From CAZVPZ01 sp964629245 (GTDB lineage Archaea; Nanohalarchaeota; Nanosalinia; Nanosalinales; Nanosalinaceae): a stretch of 30,860 bases of DNA. Location: positions 1-30,860 of the forward strand of contig CAZVPZ010000013.1 of the NCBI GenBank assembly GCA_964629245.1, given 5' to 3'. A model generated the notes under the pieces. It was not told the origin of the DNA, searched no databases, and was given only the letters and a program-made list of their open reading frames with translations. The translations under genes were made by a program, and so were the position numbers. Numbering within the stretch: position 1 is the first letter of the stretch; every line of letters starts with the position of its first letter. This document shows, in pieces, positions 1 to 6,781 of the stretch.

Positions 1-1
1 G

Positions 2-121
2 ACCAAGTCGGACATGACGCTGGACGCTGGTGAGACTGATGTTTTCGGTGTCATCAACGAGTTCGCCATGACGATGGTGCCGGACGACTACCGTCTCAGG
101 ATGGAAGTCGTGCCTAGCTAG
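2..121 (+). CDS. C-terminal fragment of unknown protein (5' end outside window)
   Basis: An open frame enters from the left edge and ends at a TAG at 119-121, giving the last 39 residues of a protein (TKSDMTLDAG...MEVVPS). It is followed directly by a T-rich stretch (about 140-158) that suits an archaeal transcription stop. The fragment is acidic and looks like a beta-rich tail, possibly of a secreted protein like those downstream, but no family can be recognised. The reading frame is supported only by its uninterrupted length and the stop just before an intergenic region. Confidence 0.5.
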   Translation, partial: TKSDMTLDAGETDVFGVINEFAMTMVPDDYRLRMEVVPS

Positions 122-147
122 GTCCCGTACCTACACATTTCCTTCTT

Positions 148-158
148 TCTTTTTATCT
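148..158 (+). promoter_or_regulatory. TATA-like element before tRNA-like element and LamG gene
   Basis: A T-rich box reading about TTTTTATCT lies roughly 25-30 bases before position 180. If it is a TATA box, transcription would start at or just before the tRNA-like element at 181-221, so that element would form the 5' leader of the LamG mRNA. The same T-run may also terminate the upstream gene. Confidence 0.3.
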
Positions 159-180
159 TTAGAGGGAAAAACACAGTTAG

Positions 181-221
181 CGGGGCTGGTGCATATCCGG
201 GTTCGATTCCTGGAGCCGCGA
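181..221 (+). other. tRNA-like minihelix: acceptor stem plus T arm, no D or anticodon arm
   Basis: Positions 197-213 form a perfect T arm (CCGGG, loop TTCGATT, CCTGG). They are followed by a 7-base acceptor strand AGCCGCG (214-220) and an unpaired A (221). The bases CGGGGCT at 181-187 pair with that strand at 6 of 7 positions. Only nine bases (188-196) lie between acceptor strand and T arm, where a full tRNA has the D arm, anticodon arm and variable loop. It is either a decayed tRNA with an internal deletion, a remnant of integration at a tRNA 3' end, or a tRNA-mimic leader. No CCA is encoded. The T arm is clear; the function is unknown. Confidence 0.5.
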
Positions 222-227
222 TTAAGT

Positions 228-983
228 ATGACGTACACGGGAAACCTGTCAGTAGTAGCAGTCATGATGCTTCTCGTTAGCCTCGGCTCTGCCGTGTACC
301 TCGACAGCTACGGCGCGATAGATGGCACTGCGACCGTTTCGCCACCTTCCAGCCTCGTCGGGTGGTGGGAGTTCGACTCATCGCAGAGCGGTGCGAGGGA
401 CAGCTCCATCTACGACCGCCACGGCGCGCTGATGGATGGGGCGAAGAAAACCGCGCAGGGCTACCTCAACCTGACATCACAGGACTCCTACGTCGGTGCG
501 CCGCTGAGTCTCGCGGGCGAGGAAGCTTTGACCGTGGCGTACTGGGCGAAGCTCGACAACCAGAACTACGACAACGACGAGAGAATATTCTCCTCAGGTG
601 GCGTCGGCCAGGACCAGGAACTGCTATGGCCGAACAACCAGGAAGGAGACCGAGGTCTTTCCTGGATAGTCTGGGACGGCTCAAGTTCCGGAAGGATCGA
701 CAGCTCGCTCAGTCCTCTGGGATGGGTCCACGTTACAGGTACATGGAACGGGACCAGGATGAAACTTTACTCAAACGGCCAGCAGATAGGCGCGAAATCC
801 TTCGCCGGGGACGGAACAATCGGCGACTCCGGGGACTATATCTACATAGGAAAGGACCTCGACACTGCCAAGCCCGGCTTCAAGGGACTGGTCGACGATG
901 TCAGGGTCTACAACGTTTCACTGACCGGTCCACAGGTCCAAAACCTCCACGACCAGACGTGTGGTGACTACGGCGCATGCTGA
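228..983 (+). CDS. Secreted LamG/concanavalin A-like domain protein
   Basis: About 251 residues. A hydrophobic N-terminal segment (residues 7-22, VVAVMMLLVSLGSAVYL) is a signal peptide or anchor. The rest is one LamG-type jelly-roll domain: GWWEFD near the start, then ALTVAYWAKLD, GWVHVTGTWNGT, MKLYSNGQQIG and GLVDDVRVYN, the regular strand landmarks of the LamG/pentraxin-like family. Such domains bind carbohydrate or protein ligands outside the cell. The frame stays open back to a GTG at 189, but that would translate the tRNA-like element, so ATG 228 before the hydrophobic segment is preferred. The stop overlaps the next gene's start (ATGCTGA at 977-983), so the two are translationally coupled. 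Ligand unknown. Confidence 0.8.
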   Translation: MTYTGNLSVVAVMMLLVSLGSAVYLDSYGAIDGTATVSPPSSLVGWWEFDSSQSGARDSSIYDRHGALMDGAKKTAQGYLNLTSQDSYVGAPLSLAGEEALTVAYWAKLDNQNYDNDERIFSSGGVGQDQELLWPNNQEGDRGLSWIVWDGSSSGRIDSSLSPLGWVHVTGTWNGTRMKLYSNGQQIGAKSFAGDGTIGDSGDYIYIGKDLDTAKPGFKGLVDDVRVYNVSLTGPQVQNLHDQTCGDYGAC

Positions 984-1843
984 AGAAGATAGTTCTAGCG
1001 GCGACCGCACTCCTGATGGTGTCCGCAGTCTCCGCAGTCAATCCTGTATCCAACTTCCAGGTTGTCAAGAACTTTGAATCCGACTTTGTCGCGGGTGAGA
1101 CGGTTTCGGCCGTGGTGGAGTTCGACAACACTGCTTCTGAAAACGTCTCTATACAGGTGCTGTTCAACATCAGTTCTGCTTCAGGCGACACGATGACCGG
1201 GGAAGAGTTCGGAGTCTACGGCGAACTCAACTCGACCAACAGCACTGGAGCAGCATCCCCGGTGCTCGGCTGCCAGGCTATAAACTACACCGTCCAGGAG
1301 CTCAGCTACAACTGCACTTCGACATCTATCGCCTCGTCCTCGAACCGACTCGCGATTTTCGCCCGGTCTAATCCCGCCCTCGTTCCTGGCGACTACGACT
1401 TCGTAGCGAAGTTCTACTCCGAAGGTGTTCCGGCGGGAAGCGTGCCTTCAGGTGATGAAGATGATGGAAACGGAGGCAATGGTAACGGTGGAAATGGAGG
1501 CGCTTCAACCACATCAGACGGTGGTTCCGGCAGTGGAGAACCGATATTCATCGGCTCGACCACAGAAACTGAAACTGGTGAAGAGGAGGACAACGAAACA
1601 GATACCGGTTCTAGGACGCCGATCAACCAGACCGGAGAAGAGGATGGAGGTCTAGTCAACGAGACAGAGCCCGAGACAGACACAGAGGACAACCGGACAG
1701 AAGAGGAGCCTCCAGAAACCTCGACGGCCGGTTTCTTCCAGTCGCCGTCTAACTGGATCTGGCTGCTGTTGCTGGTTGTTGTGACCGCGATTTACTACTA
1801 TCGCGACGAACTCAGGGAGAGAATTGAAGCTTTCGAGACCTGA
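977..1843 (+). CDS. Surface protein with signal peptide, Gly/Asn and Glu/Thr-rich stalk and C-terminal membrane anchor
   Basis: 288 residues. Signal peptide 1-20 (MLKKIVLAATALLMVSAVSA), then an extracellular beta-rich domain to about 150, a low-complexity stalk (a GNGGNGNGG stretch, then Glu/Thr/Asp/Asn-rich sequence to about 250), one membrane helix (NWIWLLLLVVVTAIYYY) and a short charged cytoplasmic tail. About nine N-x-S/T sequons suggest dense N-glycosylation. The layout is that of an anchored archaeal envelope protein; the globular domain matches no family I recognise. It overlaps the LamG gene by seven bases, and the LamG protein could be its partner. The low-complexity part has no frameshift. 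Confidence 0.75.
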   Translation: MLKKIVLAATALLMVSAVSAVNPVSNFQVVKNFESDFVAGETVSAVVEFDNTASENVSIQVLFNISSASGDTMTGEEFGVYGELNSTNSTGAASPVLGCQAINYTVQELSYNCTSTSIASSSNRLAIFARSNPALVPGDYDFVAKFYSEGVPAGSVPSGDEDDGNGGNGNGGNGGASTTSDGGSGSGEPIFIGSTTETETGEEEDNETDTGSRTPINQTGEEDGGLVNETEPETDTEDNRTEEEPPETSTAGFFQSPSNWIWLLLLVVVTAIYYYRDELRERIEAFET

Positions 1844-1896
1844 CTGTCGAACACTGGAAAAGGGTTTAACTCTTAGATAATAAACTTGGGTCAGAG

Positions 1897-2775
1897 GTGA
1901 AAATCTTGAGAAAACTGATTGGAATCACGGCTCTTCTGGTACTGGCCTCTGGCTTGGCATTCGCGGCTACTTACGACGTGAATCCGTCGCAGGGACATGC
2001 AACAGTTACGATTCCCGATAAGGCTGAACAGGTCAGCCCGGGAGTCTTCGATCTCGGCACTGTAACTGTTGACGGCCAGACCGCCAGCGGAGTTGCCTTC
2101 ATCCACTTCAGGGAGGATTACAGGAAAGGATTCCATCATCGTGACGGACATGATGGTGGACCGCCCGGAAGCGGAGGAGGCGACGATGGAGGTTCCCAGT
2201 GCTACGCATTCCTGACCAAGCACGGGGTGGACTGGAAGACCGTCGAGCCATGGGTGATGAACCCGTCCAACAACGAGGCAGATCTCACCGAATCCTACGT
2301 CTTCGACAACCTTGGAGCAGATATAGACAAGTGGGAGGACGCAGCAGATGGAACCCAGGATGATGGAAGCTCGATCAATATCCTCGGAACCGGTTCCACC
2401 ACGAGCAAAACACTCTCTGCCGACACCAACAGCATGGACGGTTCTAACGAGGTCTACTTCGGTAGCGTGGCTCAGGACGGAGCTATCGCAGTCACCATCG
2501 TATGGTACGAGTCAGGAGGTCCGCCCGGACAGCGTGAGATTCTCGAGTGGGACCAGGTCTACGACCAGGTCGATTTCGACTGGTCGGACAGCGGTGACTC
2601 CGGCAAGATGGACTTTGCCAATATCGCCACCCACGAGATAGGTCACGCAGTAGGTATGGGGCATCCCGACGACTCCTGCACAGAGCAGACCATGTACGCC
2701 TACGCCGACACTGGCGAGACCAAGAAGCGGACGCTTGAGAACGGCGACGTTAACGGTGTGGCTGAACTCTACTGA
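1897..2775 (+). CDS. Secreted matrixin-like (M10 family) zinc metalloprotease
   Basis: 292 residues from a GTG start preceded by TCAGAG. Signal peptide about 1-23 (MKILRKLIGITALLVLASGLAFA). The zinc site HEIGHAVGMGH lies at 246-256: His246, His250 and His256 bind zinc and Glu247 is the catalytic base. It is followed by a Met-turn (TMYAYA, Met266) and the matrixin-like tail LENGDVNGVAEL. This order is diagnostic of metzincins of the M10/matrixin type. The region before it holds a Gly/His/Asp-rich insert (about 80-105) and no recognisable prodomain cysteine switch. It probably cleaves extracellular protein; the substrate is unknown. It closes the surface-protein cassette and faces folA convergently. 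An AT-rich stretch (1867-1885) may hold its own promoter. Confidence 0.85.
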   Translation: MKILRKLIGITALLVLASGLAFAATYDVNPSQGHATVTIPDKAEQVSPGVFDLGTVTVDGQTASGVAFIHFREDYRKGFHHRDGHDGGPPGSGGGDDGGSQCYAFLTKHGVDWKTVEPWVMNPSNNEADLTESYVFDNLGADIDKWEDAADGTQDDGSSINILGTGSTTSKTLSADTNSMDGSNEVYFGSVAQDGAIAVTIVWYESGGPPGQREILEWDQVYDQVDFDWSDSGDSGKMDFANIATHEIGHAVGMGHPDDSCTEQTMYAYADTGETKKRTLENGDVNGVAELY

Positions 2776-2801
2776 GCCGGCAAATTTCCCCTCTTCTTTC
2801 T
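2776..2801. terminator. T-rich convergent intergenic spacer
   Basis: The 26 bases between the metalloprotease stop and the folA stop are pyrimidine-rich on the plus strand (CCCCTCTTCTTTCTTTATTT). Such T-runs end transcription in archaea, so this probably terminates the plus-strand gene. No hairpin is visible. Confidence 0.4.
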
Positions 2802-3281
2802 TTATTTCCTTCTATATTCTACGAAAGAGAGTTCTTCCTGGTCATCCCGCTCCACCTCCTTCCATCCGCTCCAGTCGACCTCAGGGAAAAATGTGTCGCC
2901 GTCGTACTCTTCGTGGATGCGGGTTAAGACCATCCTGTCCGCGAGTTCGATGGTCTGGCGGTAGACCGACGCGCCGCCGATGACGAAAACCCGGTCCTTC
3001 CCGGTTTCTTCCGCGGACTTCCAGGCCTCGTCGAGACTGTTCGCCTGTTCCACACTCTCATCGATGTCCATCTCCTCCCGGGTCAGCACGATGTTCGTCC
3101 GGTCAGGTAGAGGACGGTATTCGTCGGGAAGCGAGAGGTAGGTGTTGCTCCCCATCACCACCGGGAAACCAGTCGTTAACTCCTTGAAATGCTTCAGGTC
3201 CTCCGGGTAGTGCCACGGGAGGTCGTTGTCCTTTCCTATAACGCGGTTCTCCGCCACCGCCGCGACTATTATCTTTTCCAT
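2802..3281 (-). CDS. folA: Dihydrofolate reductase
   Basis: 159 residues, normal DHFR length. It reduces dihydrofolate to tetrahydrofolate with NADPH. Seen: N-terminal IIVAAVAENRVIGKDNDLPW (the NRVIG-x5-PW Met20-loop region), an acidic substrate-site residue in YPEDLKHFK, VVMGSNTYLSLP in the cofactor-binding region, VFVIGGASVYRQ (the GGxxxY nucleotide loop), and a C-terminal TRIHEEYDGDTFFPEVDW typical of the family. It is the last gene of the minus-strand folate/thymidylate block and would recycle the dihydrofolate made by ThyA. Start ATG 3281 is the only plausible one; a TTAAAC-like A/T stretch upstream may be its promoter. Confidence 0.95.
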   Translation of the reverse strand: MEKIIVAAVAENRVIGKDNDLPWHYPEDLKHFKELTTGFPVVMGSNTYLSLPDEYRPLPDRTNIVLTREEMDIDESVEQANSLDEAWKSAEETGKDRVFVIGGASVYRQTIELADRMVLTRIHEEYDGDTFFPEVDWSGWKEVERDDQEELSFVEYRRK

Positions 3282-3311
3282 GGTTAGAGGAAGCAGACTA
3301 TTGATTAAAGT

Positions 3312-4187
3312 TTAATCCTCGGCTTCTAGAGCCTTCCTGGCGTCCTCGATAGTTTCGAAATGTTCCAGGAACTCCTCTAACTCCTCTATGGAGTCTTCCG
3401 ATGGAACCAGATAGGTGTTGTTCCCCGATGATTCGTGGTAGCTGAGGGCTCCCAGCGCGGCCGCGGCGACCAGCGCGCCGCCCGCGGTTTTGGGTACCAG
3501 TCCATCGATTTCTGATGAGCGGAACTTTTCCCTGCCGCTCTCCTTTAGGTCTTCTATTTCTGATATTATCCGGTCACGGTTCTTCCTGAGTTTGCCGTAG
3601 AGCTGATCGTTGACCTGATCTAGCTCCAGGGTCTCGGGTTCCCATCCGTTCCATCTGTAAGAATCCCTTGTTTCCTCCACCCCGTAGCTGTCTCTCAGGT
3701 CGTTAACCATCCTCTTTGCGGCCTGCATCTTCTGGCGGGTTCCTAGGAACCGGCTGGAGAGCCCCCTCTCCTCTATCAATCCCTGGGCGTAAATCTGCAA
3801 CCTTGACGGATCCACTTCTCTCTCCCTTTTCAGAACGCTGTAAAGTTTATCGCGTATCCTTTCGGTCTCTTCCTCTACATCTACCGTTTCAGGCGGGTCT
3901 TCTTCTGCGGTGTCCAGTCCGTGCGTGAGCCGTTCCCATGCGAGAGGTTCCTCAGAATCAACCAGCACTGCTTCCCATGTCTTGGGGTTGTTTCCTGTCA
4001 GGATCACGTGATCGGTCATGTCGTTCTTCACCACGTATTTCAGTGTCCTCCCCACCTCTGATGGTGAGTAGCCGTCGAGTCTTTCCGCGATCTCTCCGCT
4101 GGTGAACCCTGAGGTGTGCTCTTGGACGTAGTCTTCTACTGCTGGAAGGATGTCCTCAACATACTTCTCCACGTGGCTGCGCGACAT
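3312..4187 (-). CDS. Unknown acidic protein with N-terminal winged-helix-like region
   Basis: 291 residues, not assigned to a family. Residues about 8-75 (FTSGEIAERL, YSPSEVGRTLKYVVKND) have the spacing of a winged helix-turn-helix, with a second helical segment at about 110-185 that could be another DNA- or protein-binding fold. A small Ala/Gly-rich patch (TAGGALVAAAALGAL) near 232-247 precedes a C-terminal region with a glutamate-rich helix. There is no signal peptide. A TTTTTAT box on the minus strand about 27 bases before ATG 4187 suggests a leaderless transcript starting after folC. Its place between folC and folA hints at a regulatory role in folate/thymidylate metabolism, but this is guesswork. 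Confidence 0.65.
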   Translation of the reverse strand: MSRSHVEKYVEDILPAVEDYVQEHTSGFTSGEIAERLDGYSPSEVGRTLKYVVKNDMTDHVILTGNNPKTWEAVLVDSEEPLAWERLTHGLDTAEEDPPETVDVEEETERIRDKLYSVLKREREVDPSRLQIYAQGLIEERGLSSRFLGTRQKMQAAKRMVNDLRDSYGVEETRDSYRWNGWEPETLELDQVNDQLYGKLRKNRDRIISEIEDLKESGREKFRSSEIDGLVPKTAGGALVAAAALGALSYHESSGNNTYLVPSEDSIEELEEFLEHFETIEDARKALEAED

Positions 4188-4233
4188 CGTGATAAGTGTC
4201 GGGGAGGGGGGGATAAAAACGTTTTGCCCGTAT

Positions 4234-5421
4234 TTAAGACCCTTCGCGCACGTTCCCTATTAGATATAGAGAACCCGTCACCACGACCGCTCCCTTCTCT
4301 CCTGCCTCTTTCTTCGCCATCTCTACCGCCGTTCCAGGTTCTTCGACAGTCTCGTAAGGGATTTCGACGTGCTCCGCGATGGTATCCTGTTCCGCGGCCC
4401 ATGGCGCGTCAGACTTGGTGAGGTAGAACTTAGAGGCCTTCCGCTCAATTATCTCGACCATCCGGGAGATGTTCTTGTACCGGAGGGCGCTGAAAACGCA
4501 AACAAAGTCGTCCGGAAAGTCATCGACCACCTTTTCAAGCGCCGAAGGGTTGTGGGCGCCGTCATGGATATAGAGTGGCTGCCGGGATACCGTTTCCATC
4601 CGGCCCGGGCATTCAAGGTCGGCAAACGCAGCTTCAAGGTTTTCCGGCACTTCTTCAAGCACCTCCACCGTCTTCAGCGCGGTCTCGAGGTTCTGCTCCT
4701 GGAAACGCCCCTCCACGGGTATCGTGAAGCATTGGTTGCTGTAGAGAAAGCAGTCGTCCCCCTTCTCCATCTCTGACGGCTTCAAGACTTCCGTATCCCT
4801 GATCCTTGCAGTCTCGATCACAGTGCAGAGTTCCGTTCCTGTGACCAGGTGGCCGTTTCTCGGAATTATGCCCGCTTTTTCCTTTCCTATCTCCTCGCGT
4901 GTATCTCCTAGGTAGCGGGTGTGGTCGAGTTCAACATTTGTTATAACCGAAACGTCAGCCTCCGCGGCATTCGTCGCGTCGAGCCTTCCACCCATTCCGA
5001 CCTCCATCACTGCGTAGTCGACCTCGCCAGAGAAGTAGAAGTAGGCCATCACGGTCAGAGTCTCAAAGAAGCTGAGTTCGATATCGAGTTCTCTCACCGC
5101 CCGGTAGAGCTCGACGAACTTCTGCCTTGACACCTCCTCACCGTTTATATTCATCCTTTCGCGCACCGAGACTAGGTGAGGTGACTTGTAGAGCCCGGTA
5201 TCGAATCCCTGGTGCTGCAGGAGCTTCGACACCATCTCTGCGACCGATCCCTTGCCGTTGGTGCCCCCTATGAGTACCACACTGTAGTCCTCCTCAGGGT
5301 TGCCCAGCATCTCCAGTGCCTTCCGCGTCTTGGTTATAGAAGGATCCTCACGTCCATCCCCCCTGCTGAAAAGCTCCTTTTTAACCTCCTTGTACCGTCT
5401 CTGCAGCGGTTCCTGCTCCAT
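4234..5421 (-). CDS. folC: Folylpolyglutamate synthase / dihydrofolate synthase (Mur ligase family)
   Basis: 395 residues. It adds glutamate to (dihydro)folates using ATP, retaining the cofactor in the cell. Seen: the P-loop of the family, VVLIGGTNGKGSVAEMVSKL (near residues 49-68), then YKSPHLVSVRERMNING (folate-site/omega region), AVMEVGMGGRLDATNA, SVITNVELDHTRYLGDT, and the C-terminal domain with YIHDGAHNPSALEKVV. All are landmarks of FolC. The start ATG 5421 shares one base with the stop of the small ORF upstream (TGATG), so translation is coupled. It lies in the glyA-thyA-folC-folA block. Whether it has the dihydrofolate synthase activity as well cannot be told from the sequence. Confidence 0.93.
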   Translation of the reverse strand: MEQEPLQRRYKEVKKELFSRGDGREDPSITKTRKALEMLGNPEEDYSVVLIGGTNGKGSVAEMVSKLLQHQGFDTGLYKSPHLVSVRERMNINGEEVSRQKFVELYRAVRELDIELSFFETLTVMAYFYFSGEVDYAVMEVGMGGRLDATNAAEADVSVITNVELDHTRYLGDTREEIGKEKAGIIPRNGHLVTGTELCTVIETARIRDTEVLKPSEMEKGDDCFLYSNQCFTIPVEGRFQEQNLETALKTVEVLEEVPENLEAAFADLECPGRMETVSRQPLYIHDGAHNPSALEKVVDDFPDDFVCVFSALRYKNISRMVEIIERKASKFYLTKSDAPWAAEQDTIAEHVEIPYETVEEPGTAVEMAKKEAGEKGAVVVTGSLYLIGNVREGS

Positions 5422-5564
5422 CAGTCGACTTCACCGTATACTGGTTCCTCGTAGAGTTCGAGGTCAAGGTCGTCAGCATCGTCGCCCGGTCTTGACTGCC
5501 TCTTCAAATCTTCCTTCAGGCAGTCGTAGGGAGGGGTCTCGTTTACGTTCACTCCTCTCATCAT
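5421..5564 (-). CDS. 47-aa acidic small protein between thyA and folC
   Basis: An uninterrupted frame begins with ATGATG at 5564-5559 overlapping the thyA stop (ATGATGA), and ends with TGA at 5423-5421 sharing a base with folC's ATG (TGATG). The product begins MMRGVNVNETPPYD, carries CLKEDLKRQSRPGDDADD in the middle and ends EEPVYGEVD: acidic, soluble, one Cys, no membrane segment, no known motif. Coupling at both ends exactly fills the gap between two conserved genes, which is stronger evidence than length alone. It may be a short protein or only a device to carry ribosomes from thyA to folC. Confidence 0.6.
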   Translation of the reverse strand: MMRGVNVNETPPYDCLKEDLKRQSRPGDDADDLDLELYEEPVYGEVD

Positions 5565-6655
5565 TCGGCCACCGAGAACTTGATACCGGGGTGCGGGTCG
5601 TATCCCTCAAGCTCGAAATCGTCGAACTCAAGTTCGTCGAGAGGTTTGTCGGCGATAGTCATGGAAGGACGTTCCCGGGGCTCCCGGGAGAGCTGTTTCA
5701 AGAGTCCCGGCACGTGGTCGTACCTTTCCTCTCCCTCGCGCTCCTCCGGTGCGTTCTCCAGTATCCAGTCCCTGACCTCCAGGTAGTCCTCCCTGGATTC
5801 AGCGTCCGACATCCTCTTCCTTAGTTCGTCGATGTTGTCACCGTACCAGTCACCCCTCTTGTTCTTCCCGCAGTAGATGTGGGAGTCGACCACGGTATGC
5901 CCGAAATAGCCCAGTTCCAGCCCTGTCTGCTCCGCGATTACCTGTGTTATCAGGGCATAGGCCGCGATGTTGAACGGGATGCCAAGTGCCGTGTCGCCAG
6001 AGCGCTGTGTCAGGTGGGTGTTGAGCCTGCCTTCTTGGACGTTCAACACATAAGTGTAGTGGCAGGGCGGGAGTTTCGACACCGCGGCGTTCGCTGGATG
6101 CCAGGCGTTGACTATTATGCGTCGGGAGTTCTTGGACCGGTAGGGGTGGTCGCCTTTCAGGGTGTCGATAGCGTACTGTATCTGGTCGAAGGTCTTTCTG
6201 CCTCCATCCTCCTCGTTTATCCAGCGCTCGATACCTTCCTCTATATCTTCACGTGGGACGCCGTAGTGCTCCACAGCGTCCTCCTTCCAGCTGTCCTCTT
6301 CAGGCCACCACTCTCCCTCGAGCCTCGCGTTCTCCCGGGGCAACGGGTAGCGGCGCCAGAAACGGCCGTAAGCAGTGGGAAGATTGCCTTCTTCATCTGC
6401 CCAGGCGTTCCATATCTTGGTATGTTCCTGGAGGTTGCGTATGTGTTCCTCGCCCGAGAAATACCAGAGGAGCTCGTAGATAAGCGACTTCCACCGGAAC
6501 CCGCTGAGATCTTTCGTCGTCAAGAGAGGGAATCCATCGGAGAGGTCTATCTGGTAGAACTGGGCGAACGTGGAGATGGTGTCCGAAGAGGTCCTGTTGG
6601 GGCGGTAGTTGCCGTCTTCAAGTATATTCTTCACAAGGTCCTGGTACTGTTCCAT
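5561..6655 (-). CDS. thyA: Thymidylate synthase
   Basis: 364 residues; makes dTMP and dihydrofolate from dUMP and methylene-tetrahydrofolate. Seen: catalytic Cys in LPPCHYTY, phosphate-binding Arg in SRRIIVNAWHP, QRSGDTALGIPFNIA, GHTVVDSHIY and the C-terminal HPGIKFSVAE. It is about 100 residues longer than E. coli ThyA, through acidic inserts (about 100-165 and 265-315), as in haloarchaeal enzymes. The frame runs open to a GTG/ATG at 6694, but MEQYQDLVKNIL at 6655 aligns with the family start and is preceded by a GGAGAGGGGAG ribosome binding site, while the longer version would begin inside the TATA box. The stop overlaps the small ORF start. Confidence 0.95.
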   Translation of the reverse strand: MEQYQDLVKNILEDGNYRPNRTSSDTISTFAQFYQIDLSDGFPLLTTKDLSGFRWKSLIYELLWYFSGEEHIRNLQEHTKIWNAWADEEGNLPTAYGRFWRRYPLPRENARLEGEWWPEEDSWKEDAVEHYGVPREDIEEGIERWINEEDGGRKTFDQIQYAIDTLKGDHPYRSKNSRRIIVNAWHPANAAVSKLPPCHYTYVLNVQEGRLNTHLTQRSGDTALGIPFNIAAYALITQVIAEQTGLELGYFGHTVVDSHIYCGKNKRGDWYGDNIDELRKRMSDAESREDYLEVRDWILENAPEEREGEERYDHVPGLLKQLSREPRERPSMTIADKPLDELEFDDFELEGYDPHPGIKFSVAE

Positions 6656-6657
6656 GT

Positions 6658-6704
6658 TCTCCCCTCTCCTGAGATAAGGTTGCGAGCGAAACATTATGTA
6701 TTTT
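6658..6704 (-). promoter_or_regulatory. thyA promoter and ribosome binding site
   Basis: On the minus strand a TATA-like AAAATACAT (6696-6704) lies 41-49 bases before ATG 6655. A purine-rich GGAGAGGGGAG (about 6659-6669) sits a few bases before the ATG. This implies a short leader of roughly 17 bases and decides the start in favour of 6655. Confidence 0.5.
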
Positions 6705-6767
6705 GGCCGCGGCCAGGTACGAATAGATAAGCGGGAAGGCGCGGATGTAGTAGACCGTCTCCAGTAG

Positions 6768-6780
6768 CCGCGTGGCGCGG
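6768..6780 (-). other. Short GC hairpin right after glyA stop
   Basis: CCGCG (6768-6772), loop of three, CGCGG (6776-6780): a perfect 5-bp stem directly after the glyA stop codon. It is not followed by a T-run on the minus strand, so it is not a standard terminator; it may protect the mRNA 3' end. Confidence 0.3.
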
Positions 6781-6781
6781 A

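Noticed and set aside
189..227. Longer N-terminus of the LamG protein from GTG 189
   Set aside because: It would translate through the tRNA-like T arm; ATG 228 directly precedes the signal-like segment.
1441..1740. Low-complexity tract as a tandem repeat or recombination site
   Set aside because: Codons differ and the frame is preserved; it encodes an ordinary Gly/Asn then Glu/Thr-rich stalk.
5879..6730. Long plus-strand open frame opposite thyA
   Set aside because: It is antisense to a clear thyA, has no recognisable domain, and long open frames on the opposite strand are expected in GC-rich acidic genes.
6736..6780. Minus-strand CGCGGCT followed by a D-arm-like stretch, as a possible 5' tRNA half matching the 181-221 element
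   Set aside because: The acceptor would match the 3' strand at 214-220, but the would-be anticodon stem does not pair with the bases before 197, and the match of seven bases is not rare in GC-rich DNA.
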